A stretch of 64,000 nt of DNA from an uncultured Pelagibacteraceae bacterium (GCA_902626645.1 CACOGC010000003.1:62001-126000); one strand, 5' to 3'; counted from the first letter of the stretch, positions 1 to 10,268 are shown. A program made the numbers and translations. Notes: generated from the sequence alone by a model not told the origin.

Positions 1-37
1 AATTTTAATATTTAGATTAAGTCATTATAATTTATAT

Positions 38-1369
38 ATGACAATCTACGCTTTATCGTCGGGACCAGGGATATCTGGAGTTGCTATCATCAGAATTTCT
101 GGGTCAGATGCATCTAAAGCAATAACTTTGCTTACCGGAAAACCCCTTCCCTCGCCTAGGATCGCCTCCCTCCGAAAAATAAATAATGTTAACACTTCTG
201 AACTTATTGATGAAGGTATAATTATTTGGTTTCCTGGTCCTGAGAGCTATACAGGTGAAGATATGGCCGAAATTCATGTTCATGGAGGCAAAGCGATCGT
301 TTTAGCATTACAAAATGAATTGTCTAAGATAGAGAATTTTAGATTAGCCGAACCAGGAGAATTTACCAAGATAGCTTTTCAAAATGGTAAAATTAATTTG
401 CTTAAAGCTGAAAGCATAGCGGATCTAATTGCAGCAGAAACTGAAATACAAAGATTACAAGCTGTTAAAATAATGAAAGGAAAGTCAGCTGAGAAATTTG
501 ATGATTTAAGAGACAAGTTATTAAAGATTTTATCTTTTGTTGAGGCAAAAATAGATTTTCCGGAAGAAGATTTACCTGATGAGAATATTCAACAAATTAA
601 AAAAGATTCAACCGAAGTTTTAAAAAAAATCAATAAAATTTTAGATGATCAAAAAGTAGGTGAAATAATCCGAGAAGGTTTTAAAATTGCTATCGTTGGA
701 CCGACCAATGCCGGGAAATCTTCTTTATTAAATAATTTATCGAATAGAGAAGTGGCGATAGTTTCTGAAATTGCAGGAACAACAAGGGATGTAATCGAAA
801 CACATTTAAATATTGATGGTTACCCAGTGATAATTTCAGATACAGCGGGTATTAGAAATTCTAAAGATGAAATAGAGAAAAAAGGCATAAAATTATCGTT
901 GGACAGAGCAGAAAATGCTGATTTGAAATTAGTGGTAGTAGATGCAAAAAGTATTGATTTAAAGGGTTTTTTGAATGATTTATTAACAGATAATTCAATT
1001 TTAGTTGTAAATAAGTCAGATCTTATTCAGGGTGAATTAAATACAGAGGTAACAAAGTTAGAGCATGTTTTAATTTCATTAAAGGAGAACCTAAATTTAG
1101 ATAAATTAATTTCAAAAATCAAAGACAGATTAAAAACAAAATTTATTATAAATGAAGATATTTTAATTACTAGAGAAAGACACAGACAACACTTAGTTCA
1201 GTGTTCAGATAATTTAAGAAATTTTTTAGAAAAAAATGATAAAAAAGATTTTGATAAAGCTGCTGAAGATTTGAGGTTAGCTACTAGACATTTAGGTATG
1301 ATTGTTGGAAAAGTTGATGTAGAGGAAGTATTAGGCAGTATTTTCAACGATTTTTGCATTGGAAAATAA
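38..1369 (+). CDS. mnmE: tRNA uridine-5-carboxymethylaminomethyl modification GTPase MnmE (TrmE)
   Basis: MnmE works with MnmG to place the (carboxymethyl)aminomethyl group on wobble U34 of certain tRNAs, using a formyl-folate and GTP. The 443-residue protein has the N-terminal folate-binding domain (about 1-120), a helical domain, and an inserted G domain with G1 GPTNAGKS (221-228), G3 DTAG (268-271) and G4 NKSD (325-328). It ends in the invariant C-terminal CIGK, which carries the catalytic Cys. Length is normal for the family. The ATG start is supported by the N-terminus (IYALSSGPGISGVAIIRISG). It is the first gene of a rightward run with mnmG, rsmG, parA and parB, the standard origin-proximal order in alphaproteobacteria. 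Only 37 bases lie upstream in the window. Confidence 0.97.
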   Translation: MTIYALSSGPGISGVAIIRISGSDASKAITLLTGKPLPSPRIASLRKINNVNTSELIDEGIIIWFPGPESYTGEDMAEIHVHGGKAIVLALQNELSKIENFRLAEPGEFTKIAFQNGKINLLKAESIADLIAAETEIQRLQAVKIMKGKSAEKFDDLRDKLLKILSFVEAKIDFPEEDLPDENIQQIKKDSTEVLKKINKILDDQKVGEIIREGFKIAIVGPTNAGKSSLLNNLSNREVAIVSEIAGTTRDVIETHLNIDGYPVIISDTAGIRNSKDEIEKKGIKLSLDRAENADLKLVVVDAKSIDLKGFLNDLLTDNSILVVNKSDLIQGELNTEVTKLEHVLISLKENLNLDKLISKIKDRLKTKFIINEDILITRERHRQHLVQCSDNLRNFLEKNDKKDFDKAAEDLRLATRHLGMIVGKVDVEEVLGSIFNDFCIGK

Positions 1370-1408
1370 GAGCCTTGTAAAATCTTTTTTCAAATATAAA
1401 TTCACATC

Positions 1409-3280
1409 ATGAAAAATGAATTTTCATTCGATGTAGTTGTAATTGGAGGAGGTCATGCTGGTTGTGAGGCAGCTGCTGCTTCAGCTCGTCTAGGTGTAAA
1501 CACTGCACTATTCACTCACGATAAAAATACTATTGGTGAAATGTCGTGCAATCCTGCAATTGGTGGTTTGGGTAAAGGTCATTTAGTTAGAGAAATAGAT
1601 GCGTTAGATGGGGTTATGGGAGAGATCGCAGATAAATCAGGAATACAATTTAGGTTGTTAAATAGAAGCAGAGGTCCAGCAGTTAGAGGTCCAAGAACCC
1701 AATCAGATCGAAGCTTATATAAGCAATTTATGCAAGAAAAACTTGTAAACTATTGTAATTTAAGCATTTTTTCTGATCCTGTAGTAAAGTTTATTTTTTC
1801 AAATAATGCAATAAACGGCTTTTTAACATTAAAAGGTAATAAGATAACTTGTAGTAAAATAATTTTAACAACTGGTACTTTTTTAAATGGATTGATTCAT
1901 ATTGGTGACGAGCGCACTCCTGCAGGTAGATATAATGAGAAACCTAGCACTGGTTTAAGTGAACAATTAGAAAAATATAAATTTAAAATAGGAAGATTAA
2001 AAACAGGTACTCCACCAAGACTTGATGCAAGGACAATAAATTTCAAAAACTTAGAAAAACAAGCAGCGGATGAAAATCCTTACTTCTTCTCTTTTTTAAC
2101 TAAATCTACTTCGAATAAACAAGTTTCGTGTTCTATGACTTATACAAACGAAAAGGTACATAGTATTATAGAAAAAAATTTATCTAAGAGCGCTATGTAT
2201 TCTGGCAGCATTCAAGGAGTAGGTCCTAGATATTGTCCTTCAATAGAAGATAAAGTAGTTAAGTTTGCCGAAAAGACAAGACATCAAATATTTTTAGAGC
2301 CCGAAGGGCTTGATGACCACACAATTTATCCAAATGGTATATCAACTTCACTACCTGAGGTGGTACAAGCTGAAATACTCAATAATATCAATGGTTTAGA
2401 AAATGTTAAAATGATTAGGCCAGGATATGCTATAGAATATGACTATATAGATCCTAGAGAACTTTTTTTAACTCTAGAAACTAAAAAAATTAAAAACTTA
2501 TATTTAGCTGGTCAAATTAATGGAACTACAGGATATGAAGAAGCTGCAGCCCAAGGTCTTATTGCGGGCGTAAATGCAGCATTATCATTTATGGGTAAAG
2601 AACCATTCATTCTTGATAGGTCAGATGCTTATATTGGAGTAATGATAGATGATTTGGTTACTAAGGGTGTGGCAGAGCCTTACAGAATGTTTACTTCAAG
2701 AGCTGAGTATAGATTAAGTCTTAGAGCAGATAACGCTGATTTGAGACTTACAAATAAAGGGATTAAAATCGGTTTAATATCTGATGAAAGAAAATTTAAA
2801 TTTGAGGATAAATTCACGAAAATGAGTGAAATTTCACTTCAAATGTCTAGTTTAAGTATATCTCCATCAAAAGCTCAAAAACACGGCATAAAAATTGCCA
2901 AAGATGGTATTTTAAGGTCAGCAGATGAAATTTTAGCTCAAAAGGATGCTAATATGACTAAAATACGTATAATTTGGCCTGAAATTAAGAATTTTGGCTC
3001 TGAAATAGATGAACAGATAGAAATTAATTCTCACTATAGAGGTTATTTAAAGAAGCAAAATGCAGATATCCTAGCTTTCAAAAGAGATGAGAATCTAATT
3101 ATCCCTGATAATATTGATTATGATCAATTTTCTGGTTTATCGAACGAAGTAAAGTCCAAATTTAAGGAAATAAGGCCAAAAACCATGGGACAAGCTTTAC
3201 GAATAGACGGAATTACTCCAGCAGCCGTATATATTTTGTTGTCACACGTAAAAAGAAAGTCTATTAAGCATATAGCTTAA
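1409..3280 (+). CDS. mnmG: tRNA uridine-5-carboxymethylaminomethyl modification enzyme MnmG (GidA)
   Basis: FAD-dependent partner of MnmE in wobble-U34 modification. The 623-residue protein shows the FAD dinucleotide-binding motif GGGHAG (13-18), the [13 protein letters not shown] block (46-58) and [14 protein letters not shown] (85-98), all diagnostic of GidA. The C-terminal helical domain that contacts MnmE is complete. It lies 39 bases after mnmE. Its TAA stop shares one base with the rsmG ATG, so rsmG is probably translationally coupled. Nothing is unusual in length or motifs. Confidence 0.97.
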   Translation: MKNEFSFDVVVIGGGHAGCEAAAASARLGVNTALFTHDKNTIGEMSCNPAIGGLGKGHLVREIDALDGVMGEIADKSGIQFRLLNRSRGPAVRGPRTQSDRSLYKQFMQEKLVNYCNLSIFSDPVVKFIFSNNAINGFLTLKGNKITCSKIILTTGTFLNGLIHIGDERTPAGRYNEKPSTGLSEQLEKYKFKIGRLKTGTPPRLDARTINFKNLEKQAADENPYFFSFLTKSTSNKQVSCSMTYTNEKVHSIIEKNLSKSAMYSGSIQGVGPRYCPSIEDKVVKFAEKTRHQIFLEPEGLDDHTIYPNGISTSLPEVVQAEILNNINGLENVKMIRPGYAIEYDYIDPRELFLTLETKKIKNLYLAGQINGTTGYEEAAAQGLIAGVNAALSFMGKEPFILDRSDAYIGVMIDDLVTKGVAEPYRMFTSRAEYRLSLRADNADLRLTNKGIKIGLISDERKFKFEDKFTKMSEISLQMSSLSISPSKAQKHGIKIAKDGILRSADEILAQKDANMTKIRIIWPEIKNFGSEIDEQIEINSHYRGYLKKQNADILAFKRDENLIIPDNIDYDQFSGLSNEVKSKFKEIRPKTMGQALRIDGITPAAVYILLSHVKRKSIKHIA

Positions 3281-3924
3281 TGGATTCGATAATTTCTAAA
3301 AATTACTCTAAAATTACAAAATTTGAAGTTTCACGTGAAACTTGTAATGAGCTTGAGAGCCTTATAAGCATGATTCAAAAAAAAAATATGGAAATTAACA
3401 TAATTAGTAGAAAAAACTCAGATCAAGAGGCTATAAGGCAAAGACATATTGTTGATTCAGCGCAAATAATTGATTTTGTTGATTTAAATGATAATACAAC
3501 CTCTGATTTAGGTTCTGGAGGTGGTATCCCTGGACTAATCATAGCAATCTTAATGAAGAAATTAAAAAACAGCATGAAAATAAAACTTTATGAAAAAAGT
3601 CATCATAAATGTGTTTTTTTGAAAGATGTTTCTGAAAAATTGGAATTAAACACAGAAATAATTCAAAAAGATATTTTCAAAGTTAGAAATATTGAAACTG
3701 GAACGATTATGTCCAGAGCTTTTAAACCAATGCCAATAATTCTTGATTTAGTTCAAAAGAATTTTCGGAAATATAAAAATATTATTTTATTCATGGGCAA
3801 AAGCGGGAGAAAAATCTTAAATGAAACTCTTAAAATTTGGGATTTAGACTATGAGGAAAAAAAAAGTTTAACAAACAAAGATTCATTTTTGTTAAATATA
3901 AAAAATATGGAAAAAAAAATTTGA
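3280..3924 (+). CDS. rsmG: 16S rRNA (guanine527-N7)-methyltransferase RsmG (GidB)
   Basis: S-adenosylmethionine-dependent methyltransferase for G527 of 16S rRNA. The 214-residue protein has the SAM-binding loop LGSGGGIPG (77-85) and the family length. The start shares one base with the mnmG stop. Codons 16-21 (Glu-Val-Ser-Arg-Glu-Thr) are written by a perfect palindrome that matches the ParB-binding site parS (separate entry). The Val-Ser-Arg-Glu-Thr peptide is common near the N-terminus of alphaproteobacterial GidB proteins, which fits a partition site embedded in the gene. The stop TGA overlaps the parA ATG. Confidence 0.95.
   Translation: MDSIISKNYSKITKFEVSRETCNELESLISMIQKKNMEINIISRKNSDQEAIRQRHIVDSAQIIDFVDLNDNTTSDLGSGGGIPGLIIAILMKKLKNSMKIKLYEKSHHKCVFLKDVSEKLELNTEIIQKDIFKVRNIETGTIMSRAFKPMPIILDLVQKNFRKYKNIILFMGKSGRKILNETLKIWDLDYEEKKSLTNKDSFLLNIKNMEKKI
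3326..3343. other. parS: parS-like centromere site inside rsmG
   Basis: A perfect 18-bp palindrome, AAGTTTCACGTGAAACTT. It contains the 14-bp core GTTTCACGTGAAAC of the bacterial parS consensus and differs from the 16-bp Bacillus consensus only at the outermost base on each side. It lies within codons 16-21 of rsmG, about 0.6 kb before parA and 1.4 kb before parB. It is the expected loading site for the ParB encoded just downstream. I found no second copy in the window by eye. Confidence 0.82.
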
Positions 3925-4718
3925 TGAAAATTATTTCAATTATAAATCAGAAGGGTGGGGTTGGAAAAACAACCACTGTAATTAATCTTGCATCTGCATT
4001 GACGCAACAAGGAAAAAAAATTTTAGTTATTGACTTAGATCCACAAGGGAATGCAACAACTGGTCTTGGTTTATCTAATTCAGAAAAATCAGACGAAACT
4101 ATTTATGGTATTTTAAATGGAACTAAGTCTATCTCTGAGGTAATTAAAAAAACAAAATTTGATAATCTTGATTTGATAACTTCAAATGTCGATTTGTCTG
4201 GTCTGGAGGTCGAAACAGCCGGGGATAGTGATCGGGCATTTATTCTAAAGGTAAAATTAGCCGCTTATTTTAATGATTCTGGAGCTATATACGATTATAT
4301 ACTTATAGATTGTCCACCGTCTCTAAGTTTATTGACAGTAATGGCACTTGTATGCTCAAACTCTCTCTTAGTCCCCCTTCAGACAGAATTTTTTGCGTTA
4401 GAAGGTTTAACCCAACTGATGAAAACAATAGATCGAATAAAAATCAATTTAAACCCTGGTTTAGAAATTCAAGGAATACTTTTGACGATGTATGATAGAA
4501 GAAATAAATTATCTTCACAGGTTGAGCAAGAAGCAAGAAATTATTTTAAGGAAAAGGTCTACCAAACAGTGATCCCACGTAATGTAAGATTATCTGAAGC
4601 ACCTTCTCATGGAGTGCCAGTTTTAATTTATGATAAAAATTGCCCTGGCAGTAAATCATATTATAGTTTTACAGATGAATTTATAAATCAAGAAAATCAA
4701 ATAGGGAGTGCAGCTTAG
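3924..4718 (+). CDS. parA: Chromosome partitioning ATPase ParA
   Basis: Deviant Walker-type ATPase that moves ParB-parS complexes during chromosome segregation. The deviant Walker A motif KGGVGKTT is at residues 10-17, followed by the DLDPQGNATTGLG block and DCPPSLSLLT. I place the start at the ATG overlapping the rsmG stop (TGATG), giving 264 residues. A TTG three bases upstream would add one residue and is less likely. The TAG stop overlaps the GTG start of parB, so the pair is coupled. The length matches chromosomal (short) ParA. Confidence 0.96.
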   Translation: MKIISIINQKGGVGKTTTVINLASALTQQGKKILVIDLDPQGNATTGLGLSNSEKSDETIYGILNGTKSISEVIKKTKFDNLDLITSNVDLSGLEVETAGDSDRAFILKVKLAAYFNDSGAIYDYILIDCPPSLSLLTVMALVCSNSLLVPLQTEFFALEGLTQLMKTIDRIKINLNPGLEIQGILLTMYDRRNKLSSQVEQEARNYFKEKVYQTVIPRNVRLSEAPSHGVPVLIYDKNCPGSKSYYSFTDEFINQENQIGSAA

Positions 4719-5557
4719 TGAACAAGATTAAAAAGGGATTGGGTAGAGGATTATCATCATTGATAGGTGAAACTAAGGTAGAGCAAGCAACTAACAAATT
4801 ATCAATCAGTGCATTGTATCCAAATAAATTTCAACCAAGAAAAATTTTTGATGAGGATAGTTTGAGTGATCTAGAAAAATCAATAAAGGAGAGGGGTATT
4901 ATTCAGCCAATAATAGTTCGAAAATCAGATGAAAATTCTAAGTATGAAATTATTGCTGGTGAAAGAAGATGGCTTGCAGCTCAAAAAGCTGGTCTTCATG
5001 AGGTACCAGTTGTTGTAACTGAAGCAGATGATTTAAAATCTCTAGAGTTTGCAATTGTTGAAAATGTTCAAAGGAATGATCTTAATCCATTAGAGGAAGC
5101 TCAAGGGTATCAAAGATTAATAAATGATTTTTCGTATGATCAAGAAAAAGTGTCAAAATTCATTGGAAAAAGTAGAAGTTACATAACAAATTGTTTAAGG
5201 ATATTAACTTTACCAAGTGATGTATTAGACTTAATAGAAATAAAAAAAATTTCAGCTGGACACGCAAAAATATTGGTTGGCCTTGAAAATGCGAGTTTTG
5301 TTGCTAAAAAAATAATTGAAAAAAAACTTTCAGTTCGTCAATCAGAAGCTTTTGTTAAAATTTTTAAAAAGAAAAAAGGTTTAAATATAAAATTAAATGA
5401 TCCAAATATTCAAAATCTTGAAAGATCGATTTCTGACAAGATTGGCTTAAATGTTTCAATCAAGAATAATAAAAAAAATAAAGGAACGATTACTTTTGTT
5501 TATCATGATATTGAGCAACTAAACAAAATAATTGATATTATTAAATCTAATTATTAA
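4718..5557 (+). CDS. parB: Chromosome partitioning protein ParB
   Basis: CTP-dependent DNA clamp that loads at parS and spreads. The 279-residue protein starts with GTG overlapping the parA stop. It carries the ParA-interacting N-terminal motif GLGRGLSSLIGE (7-18), the CTP-binding motifs GERRW (81-85) and ENVQRNDL (115-122), a central helix-turn-helix region that recognises parS, and a C-terminal dimerisation part. A parS-like palindrome lies in rsmG upstream. The end overlaps the end of the convergent holA gene by 11 bases, leaving no room for a terminator. Confidence 0.96.
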   Translation: MNKIKKGLGRGLSSLIGETKVEQATNKLSISALYPNKFQPRKIFDEDSLSDLEKSIKERGIIQPIIVRKSDENSKYEIIAGERRWLAAQKAGLHEVPVVVTEADDLKSLEFAIVENVQRNDLNPLEEAQGYQRLINDFSYDQEKVSKFIGKSRSYITNCLRILTLPSDVLDLIEIKKISAGHAKILVGLENASFVAKKIIEKKLSVRQSEAFVKIFKKKKGLNIKLNDPNIQNLERSISDKIGLNVSIKNNKKNKGTITFVYHDIEQLNKIIDIIKSNY

Positions 5558-6539
5558 TTTCTGAACGACTCTTTTCTAAAATAAAATTTGTAACTATAAG
5601 AATTGAATTATTATAATTTTTCTTAATTTCTAACTCAATATTATTAATATTTTCTATTAGTTCTTTAATTTTTTTAGTTTTCCATTTATTTAGTTGAACT
5701 TTTATAATTTCTTTGTCTTTCCAAAAGATAGGTGGTTTAGCGGAGTTTATTGTTTTATTTATATCTTTGCTATCCTCAAGTTCCATCGCAAGTTTTAGAA
5801 TTCTTTTTGTTTTAGATAAAAAGGTTCTAAGAATTATTATTGAATCTTCTGAATTATAATTATTTTCATTTAGAATATTTATTATCTTGTTTTTATTTTG
5901 AGCTAAACAATTATCAATTAGCTCTGATACTTCAAAGTTTTCACTTAAATTGATTAATCTTAAAATTTCTTGAGATGAAATTTTTTTCTTACTTAATGTA
6001 AAATTTTTTATTTTATTGAGTTCATTATTCAAATTATGTCTATCTCCATTACATTTATCTACAATGATATTTATATTTTGTTGGGATATAGGTATATTTT
6101 CTTTTTTAAAAAAAATTGTAGCTAATTTAGATAAAGTATCACTATTATCTGGATATGTAGGTATACAAACTAAATCTCCGTTTTTTTCAAATAAAGTTCT
6201 TAGTTTCGACCGAGTTTCTAAATGACCTGCATTTATGATGATATTGATATTTGATGTATTTCTATTAATTAAATCTTGAATAATTTCAAAAATTTTATCA
6301 GACGCTCTGTTTATTATTATTATTTTGTTACTTTCAAATAATGAACCAGATAATATATTTTCATAGAAAGACTCAGTTTCTTCTTTAATTTGTTTTTCTT
6401 CGTAATTGAAAACTTTTCCACCATTTTTTTCTAAAATTTCATTAAGACAATCTTTTTTTAAACCTTCATTTTTTCCATAAAGTAGGTAAAAAATTGCATT
6501 ATCTGGGATTTTTTTAAGCTCAAATGCTTTATAAATCAT
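5547..6539 (-). CDS. holA: DNA polymerase III subunit delta (HolA)
   Basis: Clamp-loader subunit that opens the beta sliding clamp (dnaN, also in this window). The 330-residue protein has the usual length and the N-terminal FYLLYGKNEGLKKD block. The family is poorly conserved, so the call rests on length, this block and position. parB-holA-lptE-leuS is a conserved alphaproteobacterial arrangement. It is last in the leftward leuS operon, and its ATG overlaps the lptE stop by four bases. Confidence 0.85.
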   Translation of the reverse strand: MIYKAFELKKIPDNAIFYLLYGKNEGLKKDCLNEILEKNGGKVFNYEEKQIKEETESFYENILSGSLFESNKIIIINRASDKIFEIIQDLINRNTSNINIIINAGHLETRSKLRTLFEKNGDLVCIPTYPDNSDTLSKLATIFFKKENIPISQQNINIIVDKCNGDRHNLNNELNKIKNFTLSKKKISSQEILRLINLSENFEVSELIDNCLAQNKNKIINILNENNYNSEDSIIILRTFLSKTKRILKLAMELEDSKDINKTINSAKPPIFWKDKEIIKVQLNKWKTKKIKELIENINNIELEIKKNYNNSILIVTNFILEKSRSEINN

Positions 6540-6991
6540 TTAGTCACAGCCAATCTAAGAATTAGTTTCTGTGATATTGAATTTGCTAGATTTTTTTTAA
6601 TATTTTTCTCGTAATTTTTTTCTTCATATTTATCAGTCATTTTTTTGAAATTAAATTTCTCATTTATCGAAAAACTTTCAGAATTATTTTCTTTTTCAAT
6701 TATAATCTTTGTTAAAACTTCAGTTTGATAATCAGTTATTGATCCGGCACTATTTTTTGCTAAAATATTTCTTGTATATTTTGTATCAAAAGAAATATTT
6801 ACAATTTTGTCTGAATTTTTATTGCTGCTTCTTTTTAAATTTGTAGCTATTAAATTATTTATGTCTTTGTCACCTGAGGAACTTGTTATAACAATTTTAT
6901 AATTAATCTTATTTTGATTTGAGTAAACTGGCTTGTAATCACAATGGTTTAAATTTAAAAATAAAATTATAAAAAAAATTTTTTTAATCAT
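6536..6991 (-). CDS. lptE: LPS-assembly lipoprotein LptE
   Basis: Outer-membrane lipoprotein that plugs LptD during lipopolysaccharide insertion. The 151-residue protein has a short signal peptide ending in LNLNHC, a plausible lipobox region, followed by DYKPVY, which resembles the Cys-Gly-Phe-x-Pro-Leu-Tyr start of mature LptE/RlpB. I choose the ATG in the TGATG overlap with leuS; a TTG one codon earlier is possible. Sequence conservation beyond the N-terminus is weak, so the call leans on the conserved leuS-lptE-holA order, which is also found in E. coli. Confidence 0.8.
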   Translation of the reverse strand: MIKKIFFIILFLNLNHCDYKPVYSNQNKINYKIVITSSSGDKDINNLIATNLKRSSNKNSDKIVNISFDTKYTRNILAKNSAGSITDYQTEVLTKIIIEKENNSESFSINEKFNFKKMTDKYEEKNYEKNIKKNLANSISQKLILRLAVTK

Positions 6992-9525
6992 CAAATAATT
7001 ATGTTCAAAAGTTTATCTTTTATATAAATTTTTTTTTTTATATTTTTTTGTTCAAAATACTTATTCATTTTCTCATCATTCTTAACTATTTCCAATAGTT
7101 TTTCCTCAGTAATATTTGGCATAGTTTGAATAAGGCCTCTTTTTTTTCCATTAATTTGTATAACAATATTTATATTGTCTTCTTTTAGCATAGAAAAATC
7201 ATAATCAGGCCATTTTAAATTTTTAGCTTTTAACATGCTTAAACATTCATTTGCGAAATGAGGAAGAATTGGTGTCATTGTAATTAAAATTTTTTTATAA
7301 TTTTCACTAAGTGTGCCTTTTGTGTATGCTTTTTCGATTTGTTTATTTAAAAATGAATACATTTCATATAAATTTGCTACAATTTTATTATAACTAAAAC
7401 TCTCAAGATTATCGTGAACTTTTTTTAAATATTTGTTGGTATATTTGATTATCTCATCATCAATGTCTGTATTATGGTTTTTATTAATTTCATCAATTAC
7501 TTTTTCATTTAATTTCCAAAGTTTTTGAATGAATTTAAAAGATGAAATGATCCCTTCTTCAGACCATTGTACATCCTTTTCTGGAGGACTGTCAGATAAT
7601 ATGAAAAGTCTGGCTGAGTCAGCTCCATAATTAGAAATTATATTTTCTGGATCAATTGTATTTTTTTTTGATTTGGACATTGACTCTGATGGTCCAACCG
7701 AAACTAATTTAGATTTATCTTTTTTGAGATACTTCTTTCCATTAATATTTTCGATTTCGTCAGGACTTATCCAATTATTATCAGGGTCTTTATAAGTCTC
7801 ATGACAGACCATCCCTTGTGTAAAAAGACCATTGAATGGCTCTAATATATTAAAATTATTATTATCATGTGATAATGCTTGCATAAAAAATCTTGAGTAA
7901 AGCAAATGTAAAATTGCATGTTCTACACCACCAATATATTGATCTACAGGCATCCAGTAATCAATATCCTCTTTTTTAAATCCATATTTAGTTTCTGTCG
8001 GAGAGCAAAATCTTAGGTAATACCAAGATGAGCAAACAAAAGTATCTAGCGTGTCAGTCTCTCTAAATAATTTTTTTCCATTTATATTTATTTCTCTCCA
8101 ATCATTTTGACTATCTAGAGGATTACCTTTTGCATTGAGATTAATATTTTCTGGAAGTTCAACTGGTAACATCGATTTAGGAATTGGATAAACTTTACCA
8201 TTCTCATCGTATGCTATCGGTATTGGACATCCCCAATATCTCTGTCTAGACACACCCCAATCCTTTAATCTGAAGTTAATTTGTTTTTTTCCTAATTTTT
8301 TTTCCTCCAAAATTTTGATTGTCTCTAGAATAGAATTTTCTGGTGCACTCAGACCATTAAGAAAGTCAGAATTAATTATGATACCTGGTCCTGGATATGC
8401 CTCATCACTTACTTTAAATTTTTCATCTTTATCAATTGGTCGTACGACAGTCTTTATTTCTAAATTATATTTTTTTGCAAAATCAAAATCTCTTTGGTCA
8501 TGTGCGGGGCAACCAAAAACAGCTCCAAATCCGTAATCCATCAACACAAAGTTTGCAAAATATACTGGCACCTTTTGCTTGGGATTAAGAGGATTCACCG
8601 CCTCTAGATTTGTTTTAAACCCAATTTTGTCTCCAACTGCTATTGCTTCCTCTGTAGTACCAGTTTTGGAACATTCTTTTTTGAACTGCAAAAAATCCTT
8701 GTTATTACTAAAAAATCTTGAAACTTCATGATCGATTGATAAAGCTAAAAAAGAAAATCCAAACAATGTATCTGGTCTTGTGGTAAAACATTTAATATTT
8801 TTAATAGGTAAATCTCCTTCAATTTTAAAATCAATCTCACATCCAAATGATTTTCCAATCCAATTTTTTTGCATTGTTTTCACTTTATTTGGCCATGAGT
8901 CTAGTTTCTCCAGACCATCTAATAACTCTTGAGAAAATTTTGATATATTAAAAAACCACTGACTTAGTTTTTTTCTCTCAACAATTGCACCTGAGCGCCA
9001 TCCCTTACCATCAATGACCTGCTCATTTGCAAGAACAGTTTCATCTATAGGGTCCCAATTGACATAATTTTCTTTTCTATAAACAAGTTTTTTTTCAAAT
9101 AGTTCAAGGAAAAAAGCTTGTTGATGTTTGTAATAATCTTTATTACACGTTGAAATCTCTCTATCCCAATCAATTGATAAACCAAGTTTTTTTAATTGAG
9201 TTCTCATATTTAGGACATTTGTTTCAGTCCATTTTTTTGGGTCTAGATTATTTTGTTTGGCTGCATTCTCAGCTGGCATACCAAATGAATCCCACCCCAT
9301 TGGGTGTAAAACATTATATCCTTGAAGAGATTTGTAACGAGCAAGGACATCTCCTATGGTATAATTTCTCACATGTCCCATATGAATTTTTCCTGAGGGA
9401 TAAGGAAACATTTCAAGACAATAAAATTTTTTTTTGGAAGGGTCTGTTTTTACTTTAAAACTTTTATTTTTTTCCCAATGATTTTGCCATTTTGTTTCTA
9501 CTGATTTAAAATTATATCTACTCAT
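6991..9525 (-). CDS. leuS: Leucyl-tRNA synthetase
   Basis: Class I synthetase charging tRNA-Leu. The 844-residue protein has the HIGH-type motif HMGH (48-51) in [15 protein letters not shown], the CP1 editing domain with its Thr-rich region (TTRPDTLFG) and [11 protein letters not shown], and a KMSKS-type motif in [15 protein letters not shown]. Length is normal for bacterial LeuRS. It follows the DUF3576 lipoprotein gene by 22 bases and overlaps lptE, so it is probably transcribed from the leftward promoter near position 10175. Confidence 0.97.
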   Translation of the reverse strand: MSRYNFKSVETKWQNHWEKNKSFKVKTDPSKKKFYCLEMFPYPSGKIHMGHVRNYTIGDVLARYKSLQGYNVLHPMGWDSFGMPAENAAKQNNLDPKKWTETNVLNMRTQLKKLGLSIDWDREISTCNKDYYKHQQAFFLELFEKKLVYRKENYVNWDPIDETVLANEQVIDGKGWRSGAIVERKKLSQWFFNISKFSQELLDGLEKLDSWPNKVKTMQKNWIGKSFGCEIDFKIEGDLPIKNIKCFTTRPDTLFGFSFLALSIDHEVSRFFSNNKDFLQFKKECSKTGTTEEAIAVGDKIGFKTNLEAVNPLNPKQKVPVYFANFVLMDYGFGAVFGCPAHDQRDFDFAKKYNLEIKTVVRPIDKDEKFKVSDEAYPGPGIIINSDFLNGLSAPENSILETIKILEEKKLGKKQINFRLKDWGVSRQRYWGCPIPIAYDENGKVYPIPKSMLPVELPENINLNAKGNPLDSQNDWREININGKKLFRETDTLDTFVCSSWYYLRFCSPTETKYGFKKEDIDYWMPVDQYIGGVEHAILHLLYSRFFMQALSHDNNNFNILEPFNGLFTQGMVCHETYKDPDNNWISPDEIENINGKKYLKKDKSKLVSVGPSESMSKSKKNTIDPENIISNYGADSARLFILSDSPPEKDVQWSEEGIISSFKFIQKLWKLNEKVIDEINKNHNTDIDDEIIKYTNKYLKKVHDNLESFSYNKIVANLYEMYSFLNKQIEKAYTKGTLSENYKKILITMTPILPHFANECLSMLKAKNLKWPDYDFSMLKEDNINIVIQINGKKRGLIQTMPNITEEKLLEIVKNDEKMNKYFEQKNIKKKIYIKDKLLNIII

Positions 9526-9547
9526 AACTAATTACCAAACTGATTAA

Positions 9548-10120
9548 TTAGTCATCACTTGACATTCTGTAAGGTTTAAAATTTTTGTCTTTTACTTGTT
9601 TCTGATATACAGCAGCTTTCGCAAGTATTTGTTTTGTAATTTCCTTTTTAAGCTGTCCGTCTTGTTTATTAATTTTGCAATTGTTAGTAGCAACACATTT
9701 TTTGTAAAATATAGCAACATCTATTGCATCAGATCTTACTTCATTGCTTAAAAATCTAATTGTGATTTTGATAGACTCATCAGGATTGCCTTGTTCTGAA
9801 TACCAATCGGTAATTATTACTCCCCCACTATAATTAGCAGATGTGAGAGGCATAAAATCTAAAACATCTAGGGAGGCTCTCCACAACCCATTTGAACTTG
9901 CGAATTCAAAATTTGTACCTTTGTTTCCTCCCAACCTCATTGTATTACTTAATCTAAAACCTTTTCCCTCTTCTAAATTTTTTTTTACCCTCTCCCTAGG
10001 ATCAGGTGGATTTTTTCTTGCGTCCCCAGTTTTAAAGAAACCTTCTTTTGCGCATGAACTAAAAGTAAAAAATATTAGAAAAAATAAGATAAAATTTTTA
10101 TTTTTGAGTAATTTAGACAT
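9548..10120 (-). CDS. DUF3576 family putative lipoprotein
   Basis: A 190-residue protein of the DUF3576 type, often found upstream of leuS in alphaproteobacteria. Its function is not known. I start it at the Met of MSKLLKNKNF, 12 codons after the longest possible start, because this gives a normal lipoprotein signal (hydrophobic FILFFLIFFTF followed by SSC). The mature part has the conserved block with NGLWRASLDVLDFMPL and a segment resembling a ligand or surface domain. It is first in the leftward operon with leuS, lptE and holA. An extended -10 sequence about 50 bases upstream could drive the operon. Confidence 0.8.
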   Translation of the reverse strand: MSKLLKNKNFILFFLIFFTFSSCAKEGFFKTGDARKNPPDPRERVKKNLEEGKGFRLSNTMRLGGNKGTNFEFASSNGLWRASLDVLDFMPLTSANYSGGVIITDWYSEQGNPDESIKITIRFLSNEVRSDAIDVAIFYKKCVATNNCKINKQDGQLKKEITKQILAKAAVYQKQVKDKNFKPYRMSSDD

Positions 10121-10170
10121 TTTGAGTTTTTTAAAGTGAAATAAAAATAAATACACAATTAAATGGTAAA

Positions 10171-10179
10171 ATTATAACA
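10171..10179 (-). promoter_or_regulatory. Extended -10 promoter for the leuS operon
   Basis: On the minus strand the sequence reads TGTTATAAT, a perfect extended -10 (TGn then TATAAT). It lies about 50 bases before the ATG of the DUF3576 gene. No good -35 is visible; the -35 position is occupied by the edge of the 24-bp near-palindrome at 10193-10216. Probable start of leftward transcription of the DUF3576-leuS-lptE-holA operon. Confidence 0.5.
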
Positions 10180-10192
10180 AAATTAGTGTTTA

Positions 10193-10216
10193 TTGTGTTG
10201 TAAATTTGCAACACAA
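10193..10216. promoter_or_regulatory. 24-bp near-palindrome, candidate operator between leuS operon and porin
   Basis: Arms TTGTGTTG and CAACACAA flank an 8-bp centre TAAATTTG. The whole 24 bp is self-complementary except for one symmetric pair of positions. It lies between two divergent transcription units. It starts 17 bp from the leftward -10, over its -35 position, and about 50 bp upstream of the best -10 for the porin gene. That placement suits a binding site for a dimeric regulator. It is not a usual terminator in either direction because no T-run follows a stem. Confidence 0.5.
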
Positions 10217-10262
10217 AAAAAATAATTCAAAAAAAGACAGCAATTTTGGGGTTTTTGAGAAA

Positions 10263-10268
10263 TATAAT
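10263..10268 (+). promoter_or_regulatory. Candidate -10 for the porin gene
   Basis: A perfect TATAAT hexamer 57 bases before the porin ATG. I cannot identify a convincing -35 at 16-18 bp (GCAATT is the best there), so the call is tentative. A GGAG Shine-Dalgarno at 10314-10317, 8 bases before the ATG at 10326, supports the chosen porin start. Confidence 0.35.
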
